Assembly: GCA_016791445.1 (NCBI GenBank)
Contig: JAEUMP010000004.1
Location: forward strand, 1-47,031
Direction of reading: 5' to 3'
DNA from: Hyphomonadaceae bacterium
GTDB taxonomy: Bacteria > Pseudomonadota > Alphaproteobacteria > Caulobacterales > Aquidulcibacteraceae
DNA length: 47,031 nucleotides
The position numbers and the translations under genes are program-made. Position 1 is the first letter of the stretch. Every line of letters begins with the position of its first letter. The notes beneath the pieces are model-generated. The model was not told the DNA's origin and ran no database searches. It worked only from the letters and a program-made list of their open reading frames with translations. Shown piece by piece: positions 33,649 to 43,080 of the stretch.

Positions 33649-35274
33649 ATGAATGAGTCGATGTCTGACGCCGCCCTGACCGCCCCCGCCGAATACGCCC
33701 TCAGCCAGAGCGCGAAGGCCTGGACCTTCGAACAGGCCCGCATGGTCGTGGAGCGGCTGAAGAAGACGCCGAAGGAAGGTCCGGTGATCTTCGAGACCGG
33801 CTACGGGCCTTCGGGGCTGCCGCACATCGGCACCTTCGGCGAAGTCGCGCGCACGTCGATGGTGCGCCACGCCTTCCGCATCCTCACCGACGACAAGATC
33901 CCCACGCGCCTCATCGCCTTCAGCGACGACATGGACGGTTTCCGCAAGGTCCCGGCCAATCTGCCGAACCAGGAAATGCTGGCGGGCGCGCTGCACCTGC
34001 CGCTGACGAAGGTGCCCGATCCGTTCGGCAAGTTCGAAAGCTTCGCCCACCACAACAATGCGATGCTGCGGTCGTTCCTCGACAGCTTCGGGTTCGACTA
34101 CGAATTCATGTCCTCGACCGAGCAGTACCAGTCCGGCGCCTTCGACGAGACGCTGCTGCGGATGCTCGAGCGCTACGACAAGATCATGGCGATCATGCTG
34201 CCCACGCTCGGCCCCGAGCGCCGCGCGACGTATTCGCCGTTCCTGCCGATCAGCCCGAAGACCGGTCGCGTGTTGCAGGTCCCCACGCTGGCGCGCGATC
34301 TCGGCGCCGGTACGATCGTCTTCGAGGACGAAGACGGCGAACGCATCGAGACGCCCGTCACCGGCGGGCGCGTGAAGATCCAGTGGAAGCCCGACTGGGC
34401 GCTGCGCTGGACGGCGCTCGGCGTCGATTACGAAATGGCCGGCAAGGATCTGATCGACAGCGTGAAGGTGTCGTCGCAAATCTGTCGCGCGTTGGGCGGG
34501 ACGCCGCCGGAGGGCTTCAACTACGAGCTCTTCCTCGACGAGAACGGCGAGAAGATTTCGAAGTCCAAGGGCAACGGCCTCACCATCGATGAGTGGCTGA
34601 AGTACGCGAACCCGGAGAGCCTCTCGCTCTACATGTTCCAGAAGCCGAAGACGGCCAAGCGTCTCTATTTCGACGTGATCCCCAAGGCGGTGGACGAGTA
34701 CATCGCGTTCCTCGACGCCTTCCCCACGCAGACGCCGGAACAGCAGATAGAAAATCCTGTCTGGCACATTCACGCCGGGCGTCCGCCGCAGTGGGGGGCG
34801 GGCGTCTCGTTCGCGCTCCTCCTTAATCTCGTCAGCGCGGCGAATGCGGAAACGAAGGCCCAGCTCTGGAGCTTCATCTCGAAGTACGCGCCCGGCGTTT
34901 CGCCGGAGAACAACCCGCTTCTCGACACGCTCGTCGGCTGCGCACTCGCCTACTACGAGGACTTCGTGAAGCCGAAGAAGGTCTTCCGCGCCGCCAGCGA
35001 CAAGGAGCGGGCCGCCTTCGAGGACCTCGCCCGCCGCTTCGATGCGCTCCCGGAGGACATTACGGACGGCGAGGCCATCCAGAACGAGGTCTATGCCGTC
35101 GGCAAGGAGCACGGCTTCGAGCCGCTGCGCGACTGGTTCAAGGCGCTCTACGAGGTGCTGTTCGGCCAGGAGCAGGGGCCGCGGTTCGGCTCCTTCGCGG
35201 CGATCTTCGGCGTGCGGGAGGCGGCGGCGCTCATCCGCAAGGGCTTGGCCGGGGAACTCGCGAAGGCCGCCTGA
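33649..35274 (+). CDS. lysK: Lysyl-tRNA synthetase, class I
   Basis: This 541-residue enzyme charges tRNA-Lys. It is the class I (archaeal-type) form, shown by the HIGH-like motif [15 protein letters not shown] near the N-terminus, KISKSKGNG as the KMSKS loop, and the class I-specific middle region ([14 protein letters not shown]-like). The usual class II LysRS shares none of these. Class I LysRS is normal in alphaproteobacteria. ATG 33649 is given; ATG 33661, four codons later, is about as good. The C-terminal third is helical, as in the family's anticodon-binding domain. Confidence 0.96.
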   Translation: MNESMSDAALTAPAEYALSQSAKAWTFEQARMVVERLKKTPKEGPVIFETGYGPSGLPHIGTFGEVARTSMVRHAFRILTDDKIPTRLIAFSDDMDGFRKVPANLPNQEMLAGALHLPLTKVPDPFGKFESFAHHNNAMLRSFLDSFGFDYEFMSSTEQYQSGAFDETLLRMLERYDKIMAIMLPTLGPERRATYSPFLPISPKTGRVLQVPTLARDLGAGTIVFEDEDGERIETPVTGGRVKIQWKPDWALRWTALGVDYEMAGKDLIDSVKVSSQICRALGGTPPEGFNYELFLDENGEKISKSKGNGLTIDEWLKYANPESLSLYMFQKPKTAKRLYFDVIPKAVDEYIAFLDAFPTQTPEQQIENPVWHIHAGRPPQWGAGVSFALLLNLVSAANAETKAQLWSFISKYAPGVSPENNPLLDTLVGCALAYYEDFVKPKKVFRAASDKERAAFEDLARRFDALPEDITDGEAIQNEVYAVGKEHGFEPLRDWFKALYEVLFGQEQGPRFGSFAAIFGVREAAALIRKGLAGELAKAA

Positions 35275-35345
35275 CGTTCCTCAAAAGCGGCTTTACGCGT
35301 GCGGGCGGCGGTTGCATGCTCGGCGCGTGCCGATCGGGTTACGTG

Positions 35346-36113
35346 ATGCGCCGTCTCTCCTTCGTCTTTCTCGTCCTGTGCCTTGCCGGCGCGCCTGCGG
35401 CCGCGCAGACGGCGCGCGAGGCTTACGAGGGCGGCGCGTTTCTGACCGCTGCATCCCTCGCGGAGGCCGACGGCGGGGCGGACGACCACGCCCTCGCCGC
35501 GCGCGCCCTGCTGGCGGAGGCGGTGACGGGCGGCGCGACCGATCTCGACGGCCTCATCTCCCGTGCGGAGGCGAATGCGCGGCGCGCCCTCGATGTCGAT
35601 GCCGACAACACCGAAGCGCGCCTGCAACTCGCCGTTGCGCTTGGCATGAAGGGGCGGCGGGCGACGATCACGGAAGCCCTGCAGCGCGGCTATGCGCACG
35701 AGGGCCGCGCCCTTGTACGCGCCGCCATGCGGGACGCGCCGCGCGAGGCGTGGGCGCACGCGCTGGAGGGCGGCTGGAATCTCGAAGTGGTGCGCCGGGG
35801 CGGGCCGGTCGGCGCGACCTATCTCGGCGCCAGCGTCGCTGCGGGACGCGCGGCGTTCGAACGCGCGCGAGACCTCGCGCCGGACGATCCGCTCATCGCC
35901 TACCAGTACGCCGTGGCGCTGCTGGAACTCGATCCGTCGCGATACGGCGCCGAGGCGCTCGCGCTTCTCGATGCAGCGCGCGCGTGTCGCGCCAGCGACG
36001 CCTTCGAACGTCGCGTGCAGGCGAAGGCGCACGACGTCGCCACGCTGTTGCGCAATCAGGGGGCTGCTGCGGCGATCCGCAGCGCGACAGGGCGTTTTTC
36101 ACGCGGCGCGTGA
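35346..36113 (+). CDS. Exported TPR-like repeat protein
   Basis: This 255-residue protein has a signal peptide (MRRLSFVFLVLCLAGAPAAAQ, cleavage after the Ala run) and then an all-helical chain of tetratricopeptide-like units (AREAYEGGAFLTAASLAEADG, ANARRALDVDADNTEARLQLAVALG, ARDLAPDDPLIAYQYAVALLELD). It is probably periplasmic and acts by protein binding. ATG 35346 is chosen because the signal peptide starts there. It is convergent with the S24 regulator, 7 bp apart. No more precise role is visible. Confidence 0.8.
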   Translation: MRRLSFVFLVLCLAGAPAAAQTAREAYEGGAFLTAASLAEADGGADDHALAARALLAEAVTGGATDLDGLISRAEANARRALDVDADNTEARLQLAVALGMKGRRATITEALQRGYAHEGRALVRAAMRDAPREAWAHALEGGWNLEVVRRGGPVGATYLGASVAAGRAAFERARDLAPDDPLIAYQYAVALLELDPSRYGAEALALLDAARACRASDAFERRVQAKAHDVATLLRNQGAAAAIRSATGRFSRGA

Positions 36114-36120
36114 CGCGCGC

Positions 36121-36753
36121 CTACTGGCTCGCCCAGACGATGCGCGCGATCCAGTCGATGTCGTCGGTCGCCATCTTGCGCATGGCGTGGGCCGGATTGA
36201 CGGAGAGCAGCTCGATTGTCGTCTCGGTGCGCCGGCCCAGTTCCTTGGCCATGACTTCCCCGGCTTTGGTGCGCACCACCACGCGGTCGCCGCGACGCAC
36301 CGGCGTGCGCGGCTGCACGATCACCACATCGCCCTTGCGGTAGAGCGGCTCCATGGAGTCGCCGGAAATCTCGAGCGCGTAGACCTTGTTGATGCCGGTG
36401 TCGGGGAAACGCACGGTTTCCTCCGCGCCGACGGGAAAGCCCTGATCGTCGAAGAAACCATCGACGCCCGCGCGCGCCATGCCGACGATGGGAATGGTGC
36501 GCCCGCCGCGATCGTTGCCGGCGACCAGCGCCGCGAATTCCTCGAACGTGGAGCCCACGGCGGCGAGTGCGCGCGCGAGGCTCTCCGTGGACGGCCAGCG
36601 CAGGCGGCCGTCAGGGCCGATGCGCTTGGACTTGTTGAACGTGGTCGCGTCGAGGCCCGACGCGCGGGCGAGGCCCGAAGTCGACAGGCCGTGGTTGGCG
36701 GCAAGGGTGTCGAGGGCGGCCCAGAGAGCCCGGTGCTGAGCGCTGTCCTGCAT
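36121..36753 (-). CDS. Helix-turn-helix regulator with S24 (LexA-like) protease domain
   Basis: This 210-residue protein has an N-terminal DNA-binding region (GLSTSGLARASGLDATTFNKSKR) and a C-terminal S24 peptidase-like domain. The catalytic pair is Ser133 (GDSME) and Lys170 (MAKEL), spaced 37 residues apart as in LexA Ser119/Lys156. An Ala-Gly bond (95-96, in GMARAG) lies where LexA-type self-cleavage would occur. Similar regulators are chromosomal in alphaproteobacteria, so it need not be phage-derived. ATG 36753 is preferred over a TTG at 36768. It is divergent from the DUF952 gene across an AT-rich spacer that may hold its own operator. Confidence 0.85.
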   Translation of the reverse strand: MQDSAQHRALWAALDTLAANHGLSTSGLARASGLDATTFNKSKRIGPDGRLRWPSTESLARALAAVGSTFEEFAALVAGNDRGGRTIPIVGMARAGVDGFFDDQGFPVGAEETVRFPDTGINKVYALEISGDSMEPLYRKGDVVIVQPRTPVRRGDRVVVRTKAGEVMAKELGRRTETTIELLSVNPAHAMRKMATDDIDWIARIVWASQ

Positions 36754-36855
36754 GGTCGGCTTTCGCAACTTTCCGCAAGGTCCCGCTGGACCTGAATCGC
36801 GCGCAACCTATACTCCCAATCAAGGATATACAACCTACAAATAGGCGATCCGTCC

Positions 36856-37206
36856 TTGAATTCTGCGAATGTCTACAAGATTTTGCGTGCGCCCGACTGG
36901 GCGGAGGCCCGCCGCGCCGGCGCGATCGAAGGCTCCCCGCTCGATCGGGCCGATGGCTTCATCCACCTCTCGAGCGGCGCGCAGACCGCGCAGACGCTCG
37001 CGCTCCATTTCGCGGGGGAGGAGGGGCTGGTGCTGGTGGCGTTCGACGGCGACCGCCTCGGTGCGGCGCTGAAGTGGGAGCCGTCTCGCGGCGGCGACCT
37101 CTTTCCGCATTACTTCGGCGCGCTTTCCCTCGCCGATGCGCTCTGGAGTGCGCCGTTGTCGCTCGGCGCCGATGGCGCACACATCCTGCCGGATGACATG
37201 ACATGA
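36856..37206 (+). CDS. DUF952 family protein
   Basis: This 116-residue protein matches DUF952: VYKILRAPDWAEAR, GFIHLSSGAQTAQTLALHF, then LKWEPSRGGDLFPHYFG. The fold is related to ADP-ribosyl-transferase-like small proteins but no activity is known. The only good start is TTG 36856. Its stop overlaps the ATG of pyrD, and the DUF952-pyrD pairing is frequent in alphaproteobacteria, suggesting a role tied to pyrimidine synthesis or merely operon conservation. Confidence 0.88.
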   Translation: MNSANVYKILRAPDWAEARRAGAIEGSPLDRADGFIHLSSGAQTAQTLALHFAGEEGLVLVAFDGDRLGAALKWEPSRGGDLFPHYFGALSLADALWSAPLSLGADGAHILPDDMT

Positions 37207-38261
37207 CGCTGCATGACGTCGCCACCCGCGCGCTGCGCGCCATCGACGCGGAGGACGCGCACCGTTTCGCCATTCGCGGACTTGCGCTCGGACTCGGGCC
37301 GCGCGCGCAGTCCGACCGGTTCGCCAATCTGGGCGCCACGCTCGCCGGTCTCGAACTGCCGAACCCGATCGGTCTCGCGGCAGGCTTCGACAAGAACGCC
37401 GAAGCGATCGATGCGCTCCTTGCGGCGGGCTTCGGATTTGTGGAGGCGGGAACGGTCACGCCGCTGCCGCAAGCAGGCAATCCGCGCCCGCGCCTGTTCC
37501 GTCTTCCCGAAGATCACGGCGTGATCAACCGCATGGGGTTCAACAATGACGGGCTCGATGCGTTTGCGGCGCGTCTTGCAAAGCGGAAGGGCGAGGGCGT
37601 CGTCGGCGCCAATGTCGGCGCCAACAAGGACAGCGCCGACCGCATCGGCGACTATGTCGCCGGCATGCGACGCGTCTGGCGCGATGCGTCCTACATCACC
37701 GCAAACATCTCGTCGCCGAACACGCCGGGGTTGCGCGGCCTGCAGGAGCGCGGCGCGCTGGAGGAATTGCTCGGCCGTCTGAACGAGGCGCGCGATGCGT
37801 TGATGCTATCGCATGGTCGCCGACCGCTGTTTCTGAAGGTGGCGCCCGATCTCGATGATGTGGCGGTGCGCGACATCGCGGAACTTGCACGCGCGTATCG
37901 TCTCGATGCGCTGATCGTGTCGAACACGACGATCGCACGGCCGGACTTTCTGAGATCGCCGAACAGGTCCGAGACGGGCGGACTTTCGGGGCGGCCGCTC
38001 TTTGAAGCCTCGACGCGGATCCTGCGCGCCTTCGCGGACGCGCTCGACGGCGCAGTCGCGCTCATCGGCGCGGGCGGCGTAGACAGCGGCGCGACAGCGC
38101 TTGCGAAGATCAAGGCCGGCGCAGGCGCGGTGCAACTCTACAGCGCCATGGCGCTCGAAGGGCCCGGGCTGATCGCGCGCATCGCACGCGAGCTGTCGGC
38201 GTTGCTGGCGGCGGAAGGATTCACGTCGGTCACGGACGCCATCGGCGCAGATCGCCGCTGA
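37203..38261 (+). CDS. pyrD: Dihydroorotate dehydrogenase (quinone)
   Basis: This 352-residue class 2 enzyme oxidises dihydroorotate to orotate, passing electrons to the membrane quinone pool, the fourth step of pyrimidine synthesis. The N-terminal helical quinone-binding region is followed by the FMN barrel: GLAAGFDKNAEAIDAL, GTVTPLPQAGNPRPRLFRL, NRMGFNNDG, the catalytic-Ser segment NISSPNTPGLRGLQ, and the C-terminal GAGGVDSGATALAKIKAGA. Start ATG 37203 overlaps the DUF952 stop. A strong hairpin follows the gene. Confidence 0.97.
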   Translation: MTLHDVATRALRAIDAEDAHRFAIRGLALGLGPRAQSDRFANLGATLAGLELPNPIGLAAGFDKNAEAIDALLAAGFGFVEAGTVTPLPQAGNPRPRLFRLPEDHGVINRMGFNNDGLDAFAARLAKRKGEGVVGANVGANKDSADRIGDYVAGMRRVWRDASYITANISSPNTPGLRGLQERGALEELLGRLNEARDALMLSHGRRPLFLKVAPDLDDVAVRDIAELARAYRLDALIVSNTTIARPDFLRSPNRSETGGLSGRPLFEASTRILRAFADALDGAVALIGAGGVDSGATALAKIKAGAGAVQLYSAMALEGPGLIARIARELSALLAAEGFTSVTDAIGADRR

Positions 38262-38266
38262 AGCAG

Positions 38267-38294
38267 AAAGGCCCCGGACCATGCCGGGGCCTTT
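38267..38294. terminator. Bidirectional terminator-like hairpin
   Basis: AAAGGCCCCGG (38267-38277) and CCGGGGCCTTT (38284-38294) form a perfect 11-bp stem with a 6-base loop. The stem ends in A/T runs that become short U tracts in either direction. It lies between the convergent pyrD and M28 peptidase genes and can serve both. Confidence 0.85.
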
Positions 38295-38301
38295 CGCGAC
38301 A

Positions 38302-39993
38302 TCACCGTCCGAGTGAGCGTTGCCGGATCGGGTAGAACTCCGCCGTGGGTTTCCAGTTCGGCCATTGCGACCCGTCCGCCACCGTGCGGCCGACCTGATA
38401 GAAAAGCTCCAGATCCTGCTTCTGTCCGGAGAGATCCCAGGACGGATCGTATTCGTCGGTCGGCTTGTGGTAGCGGTCGGCGATGAAGGCGTCGCCCAGC
38501 GCGCGTCCGCGCTCGACGCCGCCGTTGACCAGATCCTGACCGCCTTGCGCGTAGAGCACCGGAATGCCGACCTTGGCGAGATTGAAGTGGTCCGAGCGAT
38601 AGAAGGAGCCGCGCTCGGGATGCGCCTCGCCGCGCACCACGCGGTTCTGCCCCTGCGCGGCGAGCACGAGCATGTCTTCAAGCTCTGATTTGCCGTAGCC
38701 GACGACGATGACATCGCGCGTCGGCCCGTAGATCAGTGCGCCGTCCATGTTGACGGCCGCGACAGTCTTGTTGGCGGGCACGGCGGGGTTCTGGGCGTAG
38801 AATTCCGAACCGAGCAGGCCCTGTTCCTCAGCGGTGAAAGCGACGAACACAACGCTGCGCCGCGCGGGGCCTTCGGCGCCGTAGTGGCGCGCAAGCTCGA
38901 TGAGACCCGCCGTGCCGGTCGCGTTGTCGAGCGCGCCGTTGCAGATGTCGTCGCCGTTCACCGGCGTGCAGCGGCCGAGGTGATCCCAGTGCGCGCCGTA
39001 GAGCACCGCTTCGCCCGGCGCACTGCGTCCCGGCAGGATACCGACGACATTGTTCGAAATCGTCTCCTTCACATCCGTTTCGAGCCGCACGCCGCCGGAG
39101 AGGTTCATCGGCCGCGACCGGAAACCCTGACGCTGCGCCACCGCTTTCAGTTCGGCGAAATTCAATCCCGCGCGCTGGAAGAGATCGGCGGCGGTCGAGG
39201 TGTGGATCCAGCCTTCGAACTGCGCGCGATCGGCGCCGGCGCCACGCTTCAGATCGAATTGCGGCCCCGTCCACGACGACTGCACCACCGCCCACGGATA
39301 CGCCGCCGGCGCCGTTTCGTGGATGATAAGCGCGCCGATCGCGCCTTGTCGTCCGGCCTCTTCGTACTTGTAGGTCCAGCGGCCGTAATACGTCATCGCC
39401 TTGCCGCCGAACTTGCCGGACGTGGGATGGCCTTCGGGCGTTTCGAAATCGGGATCGTTGACGAGGATGACCGCGATCTTCCCGCGCATGTCGACGCCGG
39501 CGTAATCGTTCCAGCCAAGCTCCGGCGCGTTCACGCCATAGCCCACGAAGACGAGCGGCGCGTTCGCGACCTCGACGACGGGCGCAGGGCGCTTCGTCCA
39601 GATCACATGCTGGTTGCGGAAGGTGTAGGTCTTCGCGCCGTCGGCGCCGCTGATCGAGAGAAGCGGTTCGCCGCGCACGCTCGCCTCGACGAGTGGCACC
39701 GGCTGCAGGAACGAACCGTTCCACCCCGGCTGCAGGCCTGCGGCCCTGAACTGCGCGGTGATGTAGTCCGTCGTCAGCTTCTCGCCGCGCGAGGAGGGCT
39801 CGCGGCCTTCGAAGGCGTCGGAGGAAAGCACGCGGATATGCTGCGCCAGCGCGGCCGTGGACAGCGGCGGCCCCGCGACTTCCTGGGCGGTGATGGAGCC
39901 GCGGGGCGGCTCGGGTTCGACGGGCGTCGTAGCCGTCGTGCCGCACGCGGCGAGCGCGAGTGCGGCGCCCGCAGCGAGAAGGATGGAACGCAT
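38302..39993 (-). CDS. M28-family metallopeptidase, lipoprotein
   Basis: This 563-residue protein has a lipoprotein signal (LALAACG, Cys17) and is likely envelope-anchored. A protease-associated (PA-like) insert with VFVGYGVNAPELGWNDYAGVD and GKIAVILVNDPDF precedes the peptidase core. Zinc-site motifs are visible: YGAHWDHLG, NGALDNATGTA, FTAEEQGLLGSEFY, NMDGA and a late YHKPTDEYD. It should be an aminopeptidase of broad specificity that recovers peptides outside the cytoplasm. The ATG at 39993 gives the full signal peptide. It runs towards pyrD and shares the hairpin terminator. Confidence 0.93.
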   Translation of the reverse strand: MRSILLAAGAALALAACGTTATTPVEPEPPRGSITAQEVAGPPLSTAALAQHIRVLSSDAFEGREPSSRGEKLTTDYITAQFRAAGLQPGWNGSFLQPVPLVEASVRGEPLLSISGADGAKTYTFRNQHVIWTKRPAPVVEVANAPLVFVGYGVNAPELGWNDYAGVDMRGKIAVILVNDPDFETPEGHPTSGKFGGKAMTYYGRWTYKYEEAGRQGAIGALIIHETAPAAYPWAVVQSSWTGPQFDLKRGAGADRAQFEGWIHTSTAADLFQRAGLNFAELKAVAQRQGFRSRPMNLSGGVRLETDVKETISNNVVGILPGRSAPGEAVLYGAHWDHLGRCTPVNGDDICNGALDNATGTAGLIELARHYGAEGPARRSVVFVAFTAEEQGLLGSEFYAQNPAVPANKTVAAVNMDGALIYGPTRDVIVVGYGKSELEDMLVLAAQGQNRVVRGEAHPERGSFYRSDHFNLAKVGIPVLYAQGGQDLVNGGVERGRALGDAFIADRYHKPTDEYDPSWDLSGQKQDLELFYQVGRTVADGSQWPNWKPTAEFYPIRQRSLGR

Positions 39994-40058
39994 GGAATTG
40001 TCTCCGGAAAACGATGGGGCAAATTCGCGCGAACGGCGCGGAGGTCAACCCTGCGACC

Positions 40059-40829
40059 TCACATGGCGGTGGCGCCGCCGTCGATGACGAAGGTCTGACC
40101 CGTCGTGAACGCGCCGGCTTTGGAGGCGAGGAACACCGCCATGCCGGCGATTTCCTCCGGTTCGCCGATGCGCTTGAGCGCGGAGCCCGCGGTCGAGCGC
40201 TTGAGGATTTCGGGATTGTCCCACAGCGCCTTCGCGAAATCCGTCTTCACGAGGCCCGGCGCGATCGTGTTCACGCGCACATTCGCCTCGCCCAGCTCCA
40301 CCGCGAGATTGCGCGCGAGCTGCATGTCGGCGGTCTTCGAGATGCAGTAGGCGCCGAGCACCGGCGATCCCCGCAGGCCGCCGATGGAGGAGATGATGAT
40401 GATCGAGCCGTTCTTCCGCGCGACCATCTCCGGCGCGACCATTTGAATGAGCCAGTGGTTGGAGATGATGTTGTTCGAGAGGATCTTCTGGAACTGGTCG
40501 TCGCTCATCCCCGACATCGGACCGAAATAGGGGTTGGACGCCGCGTTGCAGACGAGGATGTCCACCTGGCCGAGTTTCTTGTGCGTTTCGTCGACGAGGT
40601 TCTGCAGCGCGCCCTTGTCGGCGATGTTGGCGGGAATGGTGATCGCGGCCTCGCGGCCCACGGCCTTGTTGATCTCGTCGCGCGCGGCGTCGCACACGTC
40701 GGCCTTGCGCGAGGAGATGACGACGTTCGCGCCATGCGCGGCCAGCTGATGCGCGATCGCCTTGCCGATGCCCTTGGACGAGCCGGTGATGATCGCGTTC
40801 TGGCCGGTGAGATCGAAAAGTGCGGACAT
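40059..40829 (-). CDS. Short-chain dehydrogenase/reductase (SDR family)
   Basis: This 256-residue classical SDR has the cofactor motif TGSSKGIG, the NAAS strand-4 motif (CNAASNPYFGP), the catalytic Ser in IISSIGG and YCISK (Tyr-x3-Lys), and the C-terminal FVIDGGATA end. The Arg in SSRKAD after strand 2 favours NADP(H). Substrate cannot be deduced; close relatives are often placed with fatty-acid or ring-acyl degradation. ATG 40829 follows an AGGAGGAAAC ribosome site. It is transcribed away from the lipoprotein gene at 40900 only in sequence order: both are on the minus strand, separated by 70 bp. Confidence 0.92.
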   Translation of the reverse strand: MSALFDLTGQNAIITGSSKGIGKAIAHQLAAHGANVVISSRKADVCDAARDEINKAVGREAAITIPANIADKGALQNLVDETHKKLGQVDILVCNAASNPYFGPMSGMSDDQFQKILSNNIISNHWLIQMVAPEMVARKNGSIIIISSIGGLRGSPVLGAYCISKTADMQLARNLAVELGEANVRVNTIAPGLVKTDFAKALWDNPEILKRSTAGSALKRIGEPEEIAGMAVFLASKAGAFTTGQTFVIDGGATAM

Positions 40830-40899
40830 GCGTGTTTCCTCCTGTTGGCCGGGAGGATAGGGGGGCGGCCATGGGATGCAAGGCGCGCCGCACTGAAGG

Positions 40900-41478
40900 C
40901 TATTGTGGCGCGGGCGTCGGGCGGAAGACGGCGATGCCGTCGACGCGGCTGTCGGTGAGGTACAGCGCCACGCCCTTCGCTTCATACCAGAGCGCGGCCC
41001 GTTCATCGGGCAGGGCGCCGGGGAGAGGCGGTGGCCCGAGCGCGGCTGCGATGCGCTGCTCGTCGTCACCGATGGCGACGCCCATGATTGACGGGCAGGA
41101 CGCTGCTGCGCCGCGCTCGGCGATGCAGACGATGCGTTCGACCGCATTGTCCTTGAAGTGCAGCGTCGTGACGGCGCCTGTCATCGCATAGATCCAGCCC
41201 GGGTAGTCGCGTGTGTTGATCGAGGGGGTCACGGCGATGGCCGTCGTTTCACCGCCCGGCATGGGCATTTCCAGCACCTTTGGCGGCGGACCGAACGCGG
41301 CGAGCACCTCATCATGCGACCAGCCGATCGTGATCCCGTTATAGTCAATGACGGGCGCCGGTGCGGGCGCTTCCACCACCGTCTCCGGCTGCGTAGGTTG
41401 TGATGGCGGCTGGCAAGCTGTGAGCACGAGCGTCGCGAGCGCGGCGGCGCCAAACCTCTCGCATTTGAACGGCCGCAT
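40900..41478 (-). CDS. Hypothetical lipoprotein
   Basis: This 192-residue protein has a lipobox LVLTACQ (lipidation expected at Cys22), a Pro/Thr/Glu-rich linker and two repeats of a small alpha/beta motif: ITIGWSHDEVLAAFGPPPKV and VAIGDDEQRIAAALGPPPLP. The paired GPPP units resemble the BamE/OmlA-like two-layer fold, which often helps outer-membrane assembly, though this is a resemblance only. ATG 41478 follows a GGAGG site at the correct spacing. Cysteines near 121 and 130 may form a disulfide. Confidence 0.75.
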   Translation of the reverse strand: MRPFKCERFGAAALATLVLTACQPPSQPTQPETVVEAPAPAPVIDYNGITIGWSHDEVLAAFGPPPKVLEMPMPGGETTAIAVTPSINTRDYPGWIYAMTGAVTTLHFKDNAVERIVCIAERGAAASCPSIMGVAIGDDEQRIAAALGPPPLPGALPDERAALWYEAKGVALYLTDSRVDGIAVFRPTPAPQ

Positions 41479-41601
41479 CTTCGCCTCCAAAACTTACCTG
41501 CCGGATCAAGTGTCCCACACGGTGGTCACCGCCGCGCCTTCGTCAATCCCCGACGCGTCTACCATCGACAAACCCGTCGACGCATGTGAACCACCGCGAC
41601 G

Positions 41602-42420
41602 ATGCACGCCGATCTTCCGCTCTTCCTTCTCGCGCTCGCCGGCGCCGGGCTCTTCGCCGGGCTGATCGGGGGGCTGTTCGGGGTGGGCGGCGGCATCGTG
41701 ATCGTGCCGGCGCTCTATCATGTGATGGGCGTGCTGGGCGTCGATGACGCGGTGCGCAGCCACGTGGCGGTGGCGACCTCTCTCTCCACCATCGTCGCGA
41801 CGTCTTGGCGGTCGCTCTCGACGCACGCGAAGGCGGGTGCGGTGGACTTCGCGGTGCTGAAAAGCTGGACGCCGTGGATCGCGCTCGGCGCAGCGATCGG
41901 CGCGATCGTCGCGGGCGCGGTGGAGGGCCGGGTGCTGCTCATCGTGTTCGGCGCGGGGCTCTTGCTGATCGCGGCGAACATGGCGTTCGGCCGGGAGAGC
42001 TGGCGCATCGCGTCCGACCTGCCGACGGGCGCTTCGCGCGCGGGCGTCGCAGGCGTCATCGGCGCGCTCTCGGCGATGATGGGCATCGGCGGGGGCGCTT
42101 TCGGCGTCACCGTGATGACGCTGTGCGGGCGTCCGATCCACCAGGCGGTGGCGACGGCGTCGGGTTTCGGCGCGGCGATCGCGATACCGGCGGCGCTCGC
42201 GAACATGGCCACGGGCTGGAACGCCGACGGCCTGCCGCCGTATTCGCTCGGCTATGTGAACCTGCCGGGCTTCGTGATCCTCGCGCTGCTCACCTCAATC
42301 ACAGCGCCGATCGGCGCGCGCCTCGCGCATCGGCTTGATCGCGTGCGGCTGAAGCAGTTCTTCGCGATCTTCCTCGCCGTGACGGCGGGCAACATACTCT
42401 GGGAAGCGCTCAGTCGCTGA
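41602..42420 (+). CDS. TauE/SafE-family sulfite/sulfonate exporter-like membrane protein
   Basis: This 272-residue inner-membrane protein has about eight helices in two repeated halves, each opening with a glycine-rich motif: LFGVGGGIVIVPAL early and MGIGGGAFGVTVMTL in the second half. This twofold pattern is the TauE/SafE signature. Family members export sulfite, sulfoacetate or other small anions, but the substrate here is not known. It begins at ATG 41602 and overlaps the convergent protease gene by 11 bp. Confidence 0.9.
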   Translation: MHADLPLFLLALAGAGLFAGLIGGLFGVGGGIVIVPALYHVMGVLGVDDAVRSHVAVATSLSTIVATSWRSLSTHAKAGAVDFAVLKSWTPWIALGAAIGAIVAGAVEGRVLLIVFGAGLLLIAANMAFGRESWRIASDLPTGASRAGVAGVIGALSAMMGIGGGAFGVTVMTLCGRPIHQAVATASGFGAAIAIPAALANMATGWNADGLPPYSLGYVNLPGFVILALLTSITAPIGARLAHRLDRVRLKQFFAIFLAVTAGNILWEALSR

Positions 42421-42832
42421 GACGCAGCGTCTGCCCGCGCACGGAGAATTCCTCGAGGCGCGAGAGGAAGCTCATGCCGAGCAGAGAGACGTCGAGCCCG
42501 CGCTCGATCACCATCGCCTCCACGTCGCGCACGCGTACATTGCCGATCTGGATCCGCTCCAGCGTGATCGTCGCGGCGCGCGCCGTACCACTCGCGGTGC
42601 GCACGCGCGCGTCGTAGCGCAGGTGTCGCACGTCGATGCCGATGGCGCGCGCATCGTCCTGCGTGAGCGCCACGAGCGTGGCGCCGGTATCCACCAGCAC
42701 GTCGAGCTTGCGGCCGTTGATCCGCGCTTCCGCGCGCCAATGTCCGTCGGCTGCGCGCTCGATAGCTGCGGAGCCGGCGAAAGCGTCGCCGACAGTTGAA
42801 GCGAGGAGAAGGACGGCGAGGAGGGCGCGCAT
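42410..42832 (-). CDS. Retropepsin-like aspartic protease, exported
   Basis: This 140-residue protein has a signal peptide (to about residue 19, GDAFA) and a single retropepsin-type domain: the active-site DTGA at 48-51 in VLVDTGATLVALT, then LRYDARVRTASGTARAA and GMSFLSRLEEF. Such one-domain enzymes act as dimers, each giving one Asp, in the periplasm of many alphaproteobacteria (clan AA, TIGR02281-like). The physiological target is not known. ATG 42832 is chosen at the signal peptide. It is convergent with the TauE gene. Confidence 0.88.
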   Translation of the reverse strand: MRALLAVLLLASTVGDAFAGSAAIERAADGHWRAEARINGRKLDVLVDTGATLVALTQDDARAIGIDVRHLRYDARVRTASGTARAATITLERIQIGNVRVRDVEAMVIERGLDVSLLGMSFLSRLEEFSVRGQTLRLSD

Positions 42833-42879
42833 GGCCCCAATGAACACAGGCCCGGTTAGGGTCGCGTTCACAAACGGGG

Positions 42880-43080
42880 TTAGGGCGGCGTCAACCCTGC
42901 GCGCCGCAGCCGCTCGGGCAGGGCGTCCATGATGGCGCGCCGCTCGGCGGGCGTGAACCGCGTCCAGCCGCCGATCTCGGCGAGCGTCCGCCCGCAGCCG
43001 ATGCACTGGTTGGTCATGCCGTTGACGGCGCAGACCTTCAGGCAGGGCGTTTCGATGGGGGCGGCAGACGGATTGTCCAT
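42880..43080 (-). CDS. DUF1289 domain-containing protein
   Basis: This 66-residue protein shows the DUF1289 pattern in full: PCLKVCAVNGMTNQCIGCGRTLAEIGGW followed by the helix of TPAERRAIMDALPERL. Four cysteines (PC-x3-C...C-x2-C) suggest a metal or Fe-S site. The function is not established. It lies 47 bp upstream of the protease gene on the same strand and could share its mRNA. Its own start at 43080 borders the regulated spacer to the right. Confidence 0.9.
   Translation of the reverse strand: MDNPSAAPIETPCLKVCAVNGMTNQCIGCGRTLAEIGGWTRFTPAERRAIMDALPERLRRAGLTPP

Noticed and set aside
36121-36753. Reading the S24-type regulator as a prophage repressor
   Set aside because: No other phage gene is near, and the neighbours (DUF952, pyrD, lysK) are housekeeping genes; similar regulators are chromosomal in this class.
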